DNA of 21,323 nucleotides from Larix sibirica (lineage: Eukaryota > Streptophyta > Pinopsida > Pinales > Pinaceae). Positions within the stretch are counted from its first letter, which is position 1, and each line of letters begins with the position of its first letter. Below are positions 1 through 10,120 of this stretch, piece after piece. The notes beneath the pieces were generated by a model. That model did not search any database and had not been told where the DNA came from. It saw only the letters and a list, made by a program, of their open reading frames with translations. Made by a program: the position numbers and the translations under genes. Location of the stretch: positions 7,627 to 28,949 of the forward strand of contig NWUY0300032329.1 in NCBI GenBank assembly GCA_004151065.3, in the 5' to 3' direction.

Positions 1-521
1 TAGTCTTGGTCATCTTGACCATTTGTTTCTGGCTTCTTAGCCTTTTACTTCAATATTTACAAATTTACATTGTGGGGTCAAACTGGGGTATTACACCCCT
101 TGCTTGATTCTCCTTTAGATGACACTTGGCAGCCTTCCACACTAGTGGGCACATCTCAAGATATACATTTCATCCCTAACACATATTTTCTTCAACATGA
201 ATTCCTCATTAATGACCTTTTTCCCCAAATTCTGGCTTATACTCCTTTTTGCTCATTGGTTTAGGGATGACCTTTAAGCAACTTCAAGTTATCTTTTAAA
301 AAGGCCTCTTTACTTTAAGTTGCCCCCCCCTTTGATCTAGGCCAACCCCATCAGCATCAAAATAACACTTGAAATATGATCCTTTGTTCCTTAAGCTCAA
401 GCACTCTTCCATAAATATTCTTTAATGCTTTCTAGTGTTGTATATCATGCTAATGATGTTGAGATTGACCATGTCAAAGGTTTTTTATGTTAATCCAGAT
501 TAGGTGTTCTCTAGGTGCATC
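1..521. other. No gene recognised; repeat-derived AT-rich DNA
   Basis: Short open stretches occur, but none shows a protein family, splice pattern or codon structure that I can support. The segment lies on the 3' side of the minus-strand gypsy remnant, so it may include the end of that element or its LTR. I could not find a matching LTR partner in the window. A run of nine C residues sits near 325. Confidence 0.4.
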
Positions 522-955
522 CAAATCTGACCTTGTAACAACTGTCTCCATATTAGGGCTACACTCTTCCACATAGTGTAAGAGAACTCTAGAAACTTCA
601 TTCTCCAATTGAACTTGCATTTGCAATATTTAAGTAATAGTAGCGGGATGGATCAAAACTTCATATCTTGTAAGCCCATATCATCGATTCAATCATTCAA
701 AGAGTTTATTTATAGAGTTAAATTCACTCTTGGAACAAATCTTACCTTGTAACATTTGTCTCCAAATTAGGGCTACACTCTTCCACATAGTGTAAGAGAA
801 CTCTAGAAACTTCATTCTCCTATTGAACCTGCATTTGCAACATTTAAGTAATAGTAGCGAGATGGATCCAAACTTCACATCCGGTAAGCCCATATCATCC
901 ATTCAATCATTCAAAGAGTTTATTTATAGAGTTAAATTCACTCTTCGAACAAATC
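522..955. repeat. Tandem duplication, period 214 bp, two copies
   Basis: Copy 1 (about 522-741) and copy 2 (about 736-955) align with a constant offset of 214 bases and differ at only a few scattered positions. Both copies start near a CAAATCT word and contain TAGGGCTACACTC and GAGTTTATTTATAGAG. The duplication lies just past the integrase end of the gypsy remnant, so it probably duplicated the 3' part of that dead element or its untranslated tail. The high identity suggests the duplication is younger than the decay of the gypsy coding region. Confidence 0.9.
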
Positions 956-984
956 AGCCACCTAGAGTGATTTTAGCCACATGT

Positions 985-2330
985 AGTTCTTACTTGGTGA
1001 TCCCGTGGGCTCCTTCTAGTAGCTTCTTTCTTGGTGATTCGATCAAGCCACAAAACAAATTTAAGCTTGTCTCAACACTTGTTATTGTTTCCCATGGTCT
1101 TGTTTATTATATCAAATTTTTATTGCTAGATTTAACTAACCCATTTCCTTGCGGGTAATAATTTGAGGAATGTGCTAGAACAATGGCATAATCAAAGAAT
1201 TTTTTTTCCAACTCAATAGACCCGAACAACTTGTCATTGTTGGTGGTGGTTTTTGTTGAAATGGAAAGCTTGGTAATGATTATTTCCTTAAAGAACTCAA
1301 TGAATTCTTTGCGGGTTGCCCTCTTCTTTGGTGCTACCTCCACCCACCTTGTGAAGTAATCTATTGTCATGATGATGCATTTGAAACCATTCCTAGAGTT
1401 CCCATGAAATTCTCAAACAAAATCAAGGCCCCATTTTTCAAAAGGTGCTTCTATCACCATAGGTTGCAAAGATAATGTGACCAACTTCTCTTTTCCTTAA
1501 AAATGTTGACAATGTTGGCATGACCTAACAAAAGCATGGACATTAGAAAAAATACTTGGCCAATAATATCCAATCCTCAAAAAATCTTGTGGGTGGTTTT
1601 TATGATTGCATAATGTCCCATGCATAGCCCACAATGCAAATCATACATGATCTACACACATGAGCACCAAACCCTCCTGGTTCCTCCAACCCAATCCTCC
1701 TTGGATCAAACAATGCTTTGTTGCCTTCAATATCTATGTTCTTGTTTTATGATTTGACAAGTGATTTGGCCATGACATTTTGCAAATAATAAATGGTGTG
1801 CCTTCAAGTTGTACCAAATTCATCTCCATATCTGGTTTTCTTGGAAAGTCTAGTGCCTTCTCATTTTCTTTTGTCAACATCTTGGCCAATCCTTGGCTTT
1901 TCACCAATTTAGCTGGCTTAATTTCCAAGTCATACTCTTGGGTTTTGGATATCCACTTTCCCCTAATAGCCAAACATTCTTGTTAAAATAAGATATCCTT
2001 TACTCTAGTGAAGAACAAAGGCAACTGGCTTGAAGTACCCCACCTAATTTTTAAAATGCTCCAGTGCTTGGAACAAGGCATAAGCTTGGATCTCCATGAT
2101 AACACATTTCAATTCAGCTCCTCTAAGTCCTTTTCTCATAAAGCTATAGATTGCTCCAAACCCTACTCATTTCTTTGTAAGAGTACACCTACAAATGTGT
2201 CTTTTGAGGCAAAGGAAAATATTTGAAAATCTTTGAATAATTAGTACTTACTAACACCATTGTTGTTGCAATAGCTTCTTTGATATTCTGGAAAGCTTCT
2301 CCTATGCTTTCTTTTATCAATTTAAATTCT
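985..2330 (-). pseudogene. Ty3/gypsy pol remnant: RNase H, linker and integrase
   Basis: Read on the minus strand, this is the second half of a Ty3/gypsy polyprotein. Around 2330-1990 it resembles the RNase H domain (short matches such as FSFAS-like and AYAL-like words, with stops). At 1973-1734 the reading contains the words QEYDLEIKPAKLV and QGLAKML, typical of the stretch between RNase H and integrase. At about 1640-1480 is the integrase zinc-binding region, ending in a C-x2-C word (CQHCQ). The integrase core follows at 1377-1107, with DYFTRWVE at its start and YYPQGNGLV near its end. About 1100-985 continues as the integrase tail (WLDRITKKEA) in shifted frames. Several stops and frameshifts make it inactive. 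In a live element these domains prime, copy and insert the retrotransposon. Reverse transcriptase, protease and gag are not visible upstream, so the element is a truncated remnant. Confidence 0.85.
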
Positions 2331-2424
2331 CAGTCTTTCTTAAACATTTTTGCAATATGCTTGTTGTCAGAATTTTTGTAATTAGAAGTCTTGTACAATT
2401 CATAAATTTCACCTCTTAGCTAGA

Positions 2425-2575
2425 AGTTTCTTGGATCTTACCCTGTGAATTTTTAGCCTTAGGTACATAATATTAAAAACAACAATAACAATGAACAATA
2501 TTTCACTTCTTAACAAACCCAATTTACTAGGCAAATCAAGGGATAATATACCAGAGTGTGCCAATAAGTTTCAAC
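2425..2575 (+). repeat. Diverged unit of the repeat family also found at 17500-18150
   Basis: In order, this stretch has a CTTGGATCTTACCCTGTGAA-type start, a CCTTAGG word, AACAAC, GAACAATATTTCA and finally CCCAATTTACTAGGC. The same order of words (CTTGGGTCT, CCTTAGGG, ACAACA, GGACAATATTTCA, CCCAACATACTAGG) repeats in the array at 17500-18150 on the same strand. The copy here is single and clearly diverged. I do not recognise the family. Both sites lie close to gypsy pol fragments. Confidence 0.5.
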
Positions 2576-2730
2576 CCTCTAGGGCAATCCTATCATGCAT
2601 AAAATAGATATGAAAATCACTTATGATAGCTATAAATACAATAACAAATATACTTTCTCTTCTTCAATATAAATGTTAAATCACTTAATAATTGCAACCG
2701 TAACTTATGTCAAATCAACAACACATCAAG

Positions 2731-3581
2731 GTTACAAGAACCGAATTGGCGGTCAAATTGATCGACCTCGAAAACCTGAATCAGACCGAAATCGGGGAAA
2801 AAATTGGATCACAAAACAAAAAATACAAAAAATATTAAAATTTTGAAACATTATATATATATTCATGTGCANTATATATATATATATTCATGTGCATCCA
2901 TGTGAATCCAAACCATTATACACAAATTTGCAAAAATTCACATATATATAACGAGTAAGAGTGTATACAAGTTGTCATGACTTTACTCATCAAGAGACCA
3001 TCTCTCCCTTGGAAGAACATCAATTTTCTAATCAATCGATAACATAACCAATATTAACCACAAAAGCAAAACGGATTGAAAAAACTACATAGTGCACTTA
3101 CCACATTACGAATTCTAACGCATCTTGCTCAAACTCAAAACTTCCATATATTAGACTTTGAATTATTTAGAAAAACATAAATGCAAATTTTTTGACTTAT
3201 TGGTCCAACTGATTTCAATATTCTATTACCAACATTAACAATATAGCACGTATTGATCTCTATGCTTGTATTTATTCGCTGAGTTGCATCCTTAGACACA
3301 ACACAATTCAAATGAGAACGTGCTTTCAAACAAAAAAATTTAGAAGTCAGTTGAAATAATTTACCAGAATGAGGAGATGTAAATAGTTACTGTCAGGAAA
3401 AATAGATGTAAGGAACTAGTCGGTTTCGTACAGAATTGACCGGTTTGGGCATAATAGGTTGGTTTCGTATGGAATAGGTTGGAACCGGTAATTTCCTGTT
3501 TGAGAGGGGTAGTTGAACCGGCGAGGGCTCAGAATCAATTGGATCGTCCAATTTTACCAGTTCTGGTCCAATTCTTGTAAC
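2731..3581. mobile_element. Candidate terminal-inverted-repeat element, about 850 bp
   Basis: The left edge reads GTTACAAGAA followed by GAATTGG and CAAATTGATCGACC. The right edge, read in reverse complement, gives GTTACAAGAATTGG followed by AAAATTGGACGATCC. The two edges therefore form imperfect inverted repeats of roughly 35-40 bases with an indel. The right inner part (3420-3570) carries several CCGGTT/AACCGG-like words, and the left edge has related ACCGAAATCGG words. No transposase reading frame is visible inside, so it would be non-autonomous. I did not find a clean target-site duplication and cannot assign a superfamily. Confidence 0.4.
2850..2905. repeat. AT microsatellite with duplicated tail and one ambiguous base
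   Basis: Two TA-repeat runs, each followed by TTCATGTGCA, lie side by side. A single undetermined base (N) at 2872 sits at their junction, which suggests that the length of the microsatellite was uncertain in the assembly. Confidence 0.8.
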
Positions 3582-3978
3582 ACGGCTACACATATAAATG
3601 TTGAAAATTACAAAACCATGAAGAAATAGATAGTTGAAAATCAAATCTACAATTACAAAAGTATTGGATAGCTAGAGAGAAACTTCATATATATGGAAAA
3701 ATATGAAGTTCACGTACATACCATGGCCACACCATGGCCTTATCCCAAAGCCAGAACAATCCTCTAGCTCTCCAAAACCCTTTCTAGGGAAAACAATGAA
3801 AACCCTAGCTTGCACCAAAAAGCTCCAACAAGCCATCATCACATGAACATGTCTTCCAAGGAAAGTTGTCTCATTTTCTTCTTCATTTCAATGAGTACAA
3901 CCTAGGGTTTTGTTACAGCTTGATTTAGCACTTGAGCGGAAAAGTGCCAAACCACTAGTTCTATCGAAGGAGCAACTC
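3582..3978. other. Intergenic segment, no gene recognised; two telo-box-like words
   Basis: No convincing coding exon is visible. AAACCCTAG on the plus strand near 3800 and its inverse CTAGGGTTTT near 3903 resemble the telo-box motif common in plant promoters and 5' untranslated regions. Without an associated gene they are only words. An ATG near 3724 opens a frame that soon stops. Confidence 0.4.
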
Positions 3979-4452
3979 ATTAGAGGAATTTGAGATAAAA
4001 AATGAGCCTCAAAACAAAAAATATACTATCAAAATCAACTTTTAAAGAACAACCATAAGGGTAAATTGTTTTGGAGGGAAAGGGAAAAAACTATTTGTTT
4101 CAACTTATCTTCTTGTAGACTTACTCAAATTTTGAGTGTGAGCACTCATTGAATAAAATTCTGCAGTCAACGAGTACCCACTCGACATACTTTTGAGAGA
4201 TAAAACATGTATTTCATTGAAGGAAATACATTTTCTAATGTAATACGTTTTTTCATGTATTTCAAGTTTTTCCTTATCTGAGGTCTCTCAAAAGTATGTC
4301 TGAGTGGTTGTTGGATGCGTAATTTAAATCCGCACTCACTCAAAAGTTGAATGAACCTACAAGGAGATGAGTTGAAAATACAAGAGAAAAAAGTAGTTAT
4401 CCTTAAAAAATTCATAACTCCTTATTATTTTAACTATTATTTTATTATTTTC
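3979..4452. mobile_element. Fold-back MITE-like element, copy 1 (right end truncated)
   Basis: The left terminus (TTAGAGGAA, then GATAAAAAATGAGCCTC) matches, in inverted orientation, the right terminus of the element at 10344-10988 and the single end at 18642-18694. Inside, arms at about 4085-4145 and 4330-4410 are inverted copies of each other (CAACTTATCTTCTTGTAG versus CTACAAGGAGATGAGTTG). The right side ends in TATTATTTTAACTATTATTT, the same word that precedes the right terminus of copy 2, but the last 35 or so bases of the terminus are missing after an ambiguous base at 4453. There is no coding capacity, so this is a non-autonomous inverted-repeat element. Its superfamily is not determined. 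Confidence 0.65.
4178..4307. repeat. Strong stem-loop inside MITE copy 1
   Basis: The 5' arm 4178-4200 (CCACTC then GACATACTTTTGAGAGA) and the 3' arm 4284-4307 (TCTCTCAAAAGTATGTC then GAGTGG) pair perfectly except for one extra base in the 3' arm. A second, weaker pairing continues inward through GTATTTCATT-like words. Transcripts across it would form a long hairpin of the kind that feeds small-RNA pathways. Whether it is transcribed is unknown. Confidence 0.75.
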
Positions 4453-4639
4453 NCATCTTAATTCAACAAGAAGTGCTCAAAATATACCCTAGGAGAGGGA
4501 GTACAATGTTGCCCAAAAACTGCAAAAACAACAACCCTTTGTTGCCCAAAATATTCACCAAAATCAACATTGAACTATGAAGAACATGGCTGGAAATTGT
4601 GCCTCATATTTTCCCTAGGAGAGGGAAAACAAAGTTTCC

Positions 4640-4928
4640 TTAAATATGCATAAAAAACCTCTCATGCTGCTCTAAATATGCAATACTAGAACATTCATAT
4701 GGCTGGAAATGGTCATAACATAGATCTTCAAAGCATGGCTGTCCCAAGGGATAAAAATCAACACTTTCAACCCTATAAGTATCATAATTAGGATCCTCTA
4801 AATATCTCCAAAAATCTCTATCAAAACCATGATCTACGTCTTGGAAATTCTCATCAATTATATCACATTTTTGGAAACCATCTTTTTCAACCACGCAATC
4901 AACGAAGGGTTTGGACTCATCATTTCTT
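4640..4928 (-). pseudogene. Acidic coding fragment, downstream half, split by the copia insertion
   Basis: On the minus strand, an open frame from the copia LTR edge at 4928 down to the stop near 4640 encodes about 95 residues rich in Asp, Glu, Phe and Tyr. Visible words are KPFVDCVVEKDGF, DRDFWRYLEDPNYDTY, ESVDFYPLGQP and CYDHFQPYECSS. The reading starts upstream inside the LTR, so its apparent ATG is not the original start. The matching upstream half lies on the other side of the element at 10121-10290. I do not recognise the family. The acidic, aromatic composition fits a linker region of a plant retroelement polyprotein or an unknown plant protein. Confidence 0.5.
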
Positions 4929-5071
4929 TGATAAATTAAGCAACATAACAATTGTGATCACCACCTTAATCATTACAATGTATTGGCCTCAATATATAGC
5001 CATATGAAAGTTTCCAACAAATTGGGTAACACCAAATCTCGAGAGAAACCATATGCTGAATGATAGGATCA
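4929..5071 (-). repeat. 3' LTR of the copia element
   Basis: This segment matches 9999-10120 in the same orientation. Shared words include TGATAAATTAA at the left edge, CAATTGTGATCAC, CCTCAATATATAGCCAT, AACAAATT and GGTAACACCA. On the plus strand it begins with TG and may end with CA at 5070-5071, the usual LTR termini. The right edge is less certain than the left because the copy at the other end is shorter. At about 143 bp it is unusually short for a copia LTR. Confidence 0.75.
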
Positions 5072-5137
5072 ACCAACGAAATTAGCACCTACGTCCAATA
5101 ATAATATGTTGTGCCATTTATTGAACACCTTATCTAT

Positions 5138-8100
5138 TTAATCTAATACCCCTCTGTTATTGACTAAACCAAATACAATTCCAAGTTTATCTCTAAACTT
5201 GACAAATTTATCATTACCGAGTGGTTTTGTCAATATGTCAATAGTTTGAGTTGCTCTGGGACAATAATAAAGATGGATGTCTTCATTATCAACCAAATTT
5301 ATGATATAATAGTGATGAACTTCGATATGCTTAGTTATAGCATGATAGAATGGGTTCTTCACCATCTTGAGGACACTTTGATTGTTGCAAAAAAATGAGG
5401 TTGGAATTGTTTGGTCAAGTTGAAAATCAACCAATATCTTTCATAACCATATTGCCTCACAAGGTTTACTGTCGACTCCCTTGTATTATGCTTCAGTGGA
5501 GGATAAGGAAGCTGTAGGTTATAGCTTACTCTGACATTAAATTACCATTGATCCAAGAGAGAACAAATAGTCTGGTATTGAATTCCTTGTATCAATTGAT
5601 CCAACCCAATCAAATTAGTATATCTTGCTAGCATGAAGTCATCAGATCTTTGATATAGAATGACAAAGTCAATGTTCCCTTTGACATATATCAAAGGACT
5701 CATTTTGCAGCTTGCCAATGTACCCCTTGAGACTTAAACATGAATCGAGAAAGAAAAATTACTGCAAAACATAGATTCGGTTGAGTAGTAGTAAGATAAA
5801 TCAATCTACTTACCAATTGTTGATACTATGACTCATTGACCGATGGTGAGTCAGTGGAACTTAATATTTTTATCCCAACTTCCATAGGTGTAGATGTATG
5901 ATTACATTAAATCAATTCTATTTTTCTAAGAGAGCTATGGCATACTTGAATTGTGATACAAAGATGGGATAATTAGATTTTCAAAACTCTACACCTAAAC
6001 AATGATGAAGCAAGCCAAAACCAGTCATTTCAAAAGCATAACAAATATCATATTTCACCCATTGAATTAAGTTAGCACTACTTTTGATTATGGAAAGATC
6101 ATCGACATAAACAATTAGAATTACTATGTCATCACCATTTTTTTTCACGTGGAGAGTGGGTTTAGAATATTTTTTTCTAAATCCTGAATTTCTAAGATAT
6201 TGATCAAGTTTGAAATACCAAGCTTCAGGATCCTACTTGAGCCCATATAAGGACTTTACCAATTGAAAAACTAGATGTCTCTTTTTAGGAACTTGAAATC
6301 CTCGTGTCTACATCCTGTAAACCTCCTCATCCAAGTCTCCATTCAAGAAAGCATATTTAATGTCCATTTGATACACCTTCCATCCAAAATGAGCAACAAT
6401 AGAGATAATTAGTTAAAAGGTTACCATATTTACAGTTGGAGCAACGTTTCTTCATAATATACCCTTTGCTTTTGTGCATATTTTTTGGTGTAAAGACAAG
6501 CTTTGTATTTATCCAAAGAAGCATCTAACTTATATTTGTCTTTATAAATCCCTTTACAACCAATAGATTTCTTCCCTGGAGGCAATGTTGATAGCACCCA
6601 AGTCTTGTTTCTCATCAATGCATCATATTCCACCTTCATGGAAGCTTCCCACTCAGGTTTTCCTTTGGCTTCTTCGAATGTAAGAAGCTTAAATACCTGC
6701 AAAATAACAAAATTTAGAGCAAATTTTACTTGATCACTACCTTGCACAATCTGTTGCCCCAATCCTCTAGATTAACCTTCCATTGCCTTTGGAAATTCAT
6801 CTTCCCGCACATCATACATTGTGTTATAGTACCATTTTTTCCTCTTATGTTGGTCTTCCTATGAAGAATAATTCTCTTCTTGACTAGACCCCCTACCATC
6901 CTCGGAATTGGACCCCTCTAATGATTCTAGCTCTGAGCCTTATTTGATTTCAATAACAGAACTTGTTCCTAAATCAACAACAGTTTCCCATACACACTAT
7001 CCATAGATTCACCATTATCAAAGAAGAATGATATTTTCTCATTTACAACATCTCTATTGATCACATTTTTGTTGGTAGAGACATCTATTAGTCGGTATGT
7101 TTTAGATTGCTCACTATATGCAACACACATATATACCTTGCTTTTTGCATCTAAGCTACTTCTCTTTTCCTTAGGAATATGTGCAAAAGAAATACAACCA
7201 AAAACACAAAAATTACTTACCAAAGGTTTTCTTCCTAACCATGATTCCTTAGGAGTGATATCCTACAAATATTTACAAGGAATTCTGTTAAGGATGTAGA
7301 CTACAATGTTTTTTGCTTCCGCTTAGTATCGGTATGATACATTCCGACTATGCACTATGCATCTTGTCTTCTCACAACTTTCATATTCTTCCTTTCTACA
7401 ACTCCATTCTGTTGTGGATTATATGGAGTGGTATACTACCCAGGTATACCTTCCCTTGTATAGAATTCTTGAATTGAGTTCAAACAAACTCACCTCCATC
7501 ATCAAATCTTAGAGTTTTGACTCATTTACTTGTTTGTTTCTTTGCCAAAGATTTCCATGCGACAAAATTTGAAAAGCAACATGAATTTTTTTTAGAAAAT
7601 AAACCCATATTTTTTGTGAGTAAGAAATACTTATCTCCGGACACTGTAGGTGTCTTCATTCGACCATGTCGATAATCATGTATTAGGTCAAAAACTCCTT
7701 TGACTCGCCATGCTTTACCAGGATCGAATGAATGCCAATGTTGTTTCTTCATCTGATAGCCTGTACATACATTCTGATATTCCTGAATGGATACAAGGCC
7801 ATCCACCATATTAATCTTACTAAGTTCAAACAAATACTAATAACTTAGATGTCCATACCTCTCATGCCAAAGTATACTGGTATTCTCATACCACAACTAG
7901 TGCATGTGCCTTTGCTGTCTTTATATCAACAAGTCTATGCAACCCTTTCTCATTAATATGGACAATGATAACCTTGTTATCGTGAAGAGTAGTAACCATA
8001 CACTTGTTTCCTTGAAAGTTTACACAAACACTTGTTTCCTTGAAAGTTTACACAAAGATTAGGATTCTTAGTTATATCACTAGTAGACAATAGATTTTTG

Positions 8101-8300
8101 TTCATGTCAGGAACATATCAAACATTCTTGAAAGTGTAACTTAAAGTATGATTCAATGTGACACAGACATCTCCACACCCTCTAACATAGTGAGTCCATC
8201 CATCACCCAAAGAAACATATTCACTATTACTCTTATCTTCAATGAAATTTACATACCGGTCTCTGTAACATGTGTAGTGGCGACCTGAGTTGAAATATCA
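5138..8300 (-). pseudogene. Ty1/copia pol remnant: protease, integrase, reverse transcriptase, RNase H
   Basis: Minus-strand order follows the polyprotein. Protease at about 8300-7920 has the active-site triad changed to NSG (8283-8291), where the family has DSG. The zinc-binding N-terminus of integrase and the core start lie at 7833-7522. The core continues with DDGGEF (7486-7503) and TPYNPQQNGVVERKN (7385-7429). The integrase tail is at 7223-6969 (VFGCISFAHIP, KTYRLIDVST). Reverse transcriptase begins at 6762-6430 (TFEEAKGKPEWEASM, NKTWVLSTLPPGKK) and carries the catalytic YVDD at 6098-6109. The region joining RT and RNase H near 5725-5650 has an HWQAAK word. RNase H is at about 5530-5138 (LSSTEA, then NNQSVLKMVKNPFYH, TKHIEVHHYYI, ILTKPLG). 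Stops interrupt almost every segment. Several stops stand where the family has Gln or Arg codons, consistent with C-to-T decay at methylated sites. Confidence 0.88.
8001..8056. repeat. 28-bp direct tandem duplication inside the copia protease region
   Basis: CACTTGTTTCCTTGAAAG and the following ten bases occur twice in a row (8001-8028, 8029-8056) with no mismatch in the core. Since 28 is not a multiple of three, the duplication shifts the reading frame of the protease region. Confidence 0.9.
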
Positions 8301-9000
8301 GGTTGTAGATTTGGTTGATCAAGCTTGTGATGCCACAAATGCAAAACCACTAGATGCTTCCTCTTCACCTCCTTCAGCAATGGCATGCCTTGATTTCATT
8401 TGGATGCTTGCCAGGTCAAGGATTTCTTTCTAACAATCTCTCTTCAAGTACCCAAGCTTATTACAGTAATAACATCTAAATGCATTATTAGCCTCTCTTA
8501 TCCCATCATTGCTATGTTTGTCTTTGATTTTAAATCGTGCTCTAAATGCACTCTTATAGTGGATGAAGTTGATGCTTTTGTTTGATTTAGCCTCCTTTCC
8601 TTCTGTAGAAGAAGTGTTGATAACTTCTCAAACACAAGTTGTTGGTTCTCTCCAACCAGATGCAAGGACTCACAAATAACTCAAACGTAATTTGTTGGTT
8701 CTCTCCAACCAGATGCAAGGACTCGCAAATAACTCAAACGTAAGTTGTTGGTTCTCTCCAACCAGATGCAAGGACTCAACAAATAACTCAAAAGATGAGC
8801 AGGCTTCACATCACCAAAGCAACCATATCTTTAAGGATTCCACTCACTGACTTCTTGATCACAAAGATCCTTAAGCTGCAATATATATTCAGAGACTAAC
8901 CTTCTTTTTGCAACTTAGTGGAAAAAAAATATTTTTTAAATACAAGGACTGCCTTGCTTCTCATGCTTGATACTTGTATTTGAGATTTGTTTATAATACA
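8301..9000 (-). pseudogene. Ty1/copia gag remnant with degenerate zinc knuckle
   Basis: The clearest part is a CCHC-type knuckle at 8474-8433, read as CYYCNKLGYLKRDC. It keeps the three cysteines, but the histidine has become tyrosine, and a stop codon follows at once (8430-8432). Gag normally packages the RNA and forms the virus-like particle, and its knuckle binds nucleic acid. Upstream (8500-9000) the reading is broken and interrupted by a 53-bp repeat. Only weak gag-like words (KDLCDQEV) remain near 8850. I could not place the gag start. Confidence 0.6.
8632..8790. repeat. 53-bp tandem repeat, three copies, within gag
   Basis: GTTGGTTCTCTCCAACCAGA starts at 8641, 8694 and 8747, an exact spacing of 53. 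Each unit continues with TGCAAGGACTC and AAATAACTCAAA. The copies differ at only a few bases. Each unit also contains an inner inverted word (GTTGG...CCAAC), a small hairpin that may have promoted slippage. A 53-base unit shifts the gag frame with every copy. Confidence 0.95.
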
Positions 9001-9985
9001 GTTAATTCTTTATCTAAGAGGATTTGATCAAATATCTCTAAATTGGCTAATAGTCAGTACCTTATGACTCCATATACTGTAATTCTTTCCGGTCAATTTT
9101 TGAGACTCGAAAGTATTAAATGATACAAACTGGCCATTTCTCAAAACAAAAGAGCAAACGGTGATATCATAGACTTACCAAATCAATTTAGAAGCTCTCC
9201 TCCTAAGTTGTTAACTTTCGTGTAGTGGTATTCAACAGTGCGAGTAAAAGTTGTTCTTCCTCGCTGGCAGATTTGGAAAACAAATGTTTCTTTCTCTGTG
9301 ATGCGTGAAAGAACATCCCTGCATAGATAAGTTGGTCAGTCAGAGAAACTTCTGATGGAGATTTGCTCTAAAAATTCTCTCCAGTTATGGAAGACAGAAC
9401 ACATCTCCTTCCATGGATTCTGTCTTCCAAGATTGATCTAAACTAGCGAGAGTGCCAGATGTTACTAGATGTGGGCGCCAGCTATTGCAATCAACGCCAG
9501 TCTCATATGATTCATGTATTCGAATAAAAAACTCAATGATACTTGTTCTGGTAGTGATACTCGTTCTGGCAGTGATACTGTCAGGATAACAGGCCCATGC
9601 TAGTCTTCAGCAAGAGAGGTGACTAAAAGGAGCCATGATTTTCCTGGTGAGATGCATCTACCCAAAATTGAACTCCTTGCCCACCAAATCTTTCAAGATT
9701 GAAGAAAGATGCTCGTCCCTGGAAGTACGACGTAGGAAAAGAGAAATACTTCGCATCCTCAACCATATTGATTGTCATAGACTCCATTCTGTTTCACTAT
9801 TGCATCAAATGAACTATCTGCAACCATTAATGTGCACTGAAGCACAACGACAACTTTCTCAAACTGTGATTTCTTTCAACTGGAGCGGCCCTTCATCCAG
9901 AGGGTAGCGGCCCTTCATCCAGAGGGTAGTCTTCTGCATTCCAGGATGACAATGTCCTCAACTGTAGCGTGGTGATCAAACAACA
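9001..9985 (-). other. Copia 5' leader and beginning of gag; no clear coding
   Basis: This is the part of the copia element between the primer-binding site and the recognisable gag. No intact gag start is visible. Small direct duplications are present: an 18-bp unit (TGATACTTGTTCTGGTAG and its near copy) at about 9537-9572, and a 22-bp unit (starting AGCGGCCCTTCATCC) twice at 9884-9927. The apparent open frame on the plus strand at 9635-9907 runs against the element and shows no family. Confidence 0.5.
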
Positions 9986-9999
9986 GGCTCTGATACTAT
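9986..9999 (-). promoter_or_regulatory. Primer-binding site for initiator tRNA-Met
   Basis: The minus strand reads ATAGTATCAGAGCC directly next to the LTR. The classic plant copia primer site, complementary to the 3' end of initiator tRNA-Met, is TGGTATCAGAGC. Ten consecutive bases match. The site fixes the orientation of the element (transcription leftwards) and the inner edge of the 5' LTR. Confidence 0.85.
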
Positions 10000-10120
10000 G
10001 ATAAATTAAACAACAATTGTGATCACTAGCTTACTCATTACACTGTGTTGACCTCAATATATAGCCATTTGAAAGCCTCTAACAAATTTGGTAACACCAG
10101 AATTCATATGTTGAATAACA
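9999..10120 (-). repeat. 5' LTR of the copia element
   Basis: It matches the left LTR at 4929-5071 through TGATAAATTAA, CAATTGTGATCAC, CCTCAATATATAGCCAT and GGTAACACCA, with a deletion of about ten bases between GGTAACACCA and CATATG. It abuts the primer-binding site. On the plus strand it starts TG and may end CA at 10119-10120. At about 122 bp it is short for an LTR carrying a promoter. Confidence 0.75.

Larger units (their letters stand above)
4929..10120 (-). mobile_element. Ty1/copia LTR retrotransposon, near full length, inactive
   Basis: The element reads right to left: 5' LTR (9999-10120), initiator tRNA-Met primer site, leader, gag with zinc knuckle, protease, integrase, reverse transcriptase, RNase H, 3' LTR (4929-5071). 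The order integrase before reverse transcriptase identifies the copia class. The length of about 5.2 kb is usual for the class. Many in-frame stops, frameshifts and small tandem duplications show it is dead. The LTRs have diverged by substitutions and an indel of about ten bases, so the insertion is not recent. The flanking sequence on both sides appears to belong to one older coding fragment. A clean five-base target duplication was not found; TCATT occurs within a few bases of each edge. Confidence 0.85.

Noticed and set aside
70-264. 64-codon open frame at the left edge
   Set aside because: No motif, splice site or neighbouring exon supports it. The length is within chance expectation, and the area adjoins a retroelement remnant.
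2872-2872. Ambiguous bases at 2872 and 4453 as biological boundaries
   Set aside because: They are single undetermined bases, one in a microsatellite and one at the end of a low-complexity run, and most likely reflect sequencing uncertainty.
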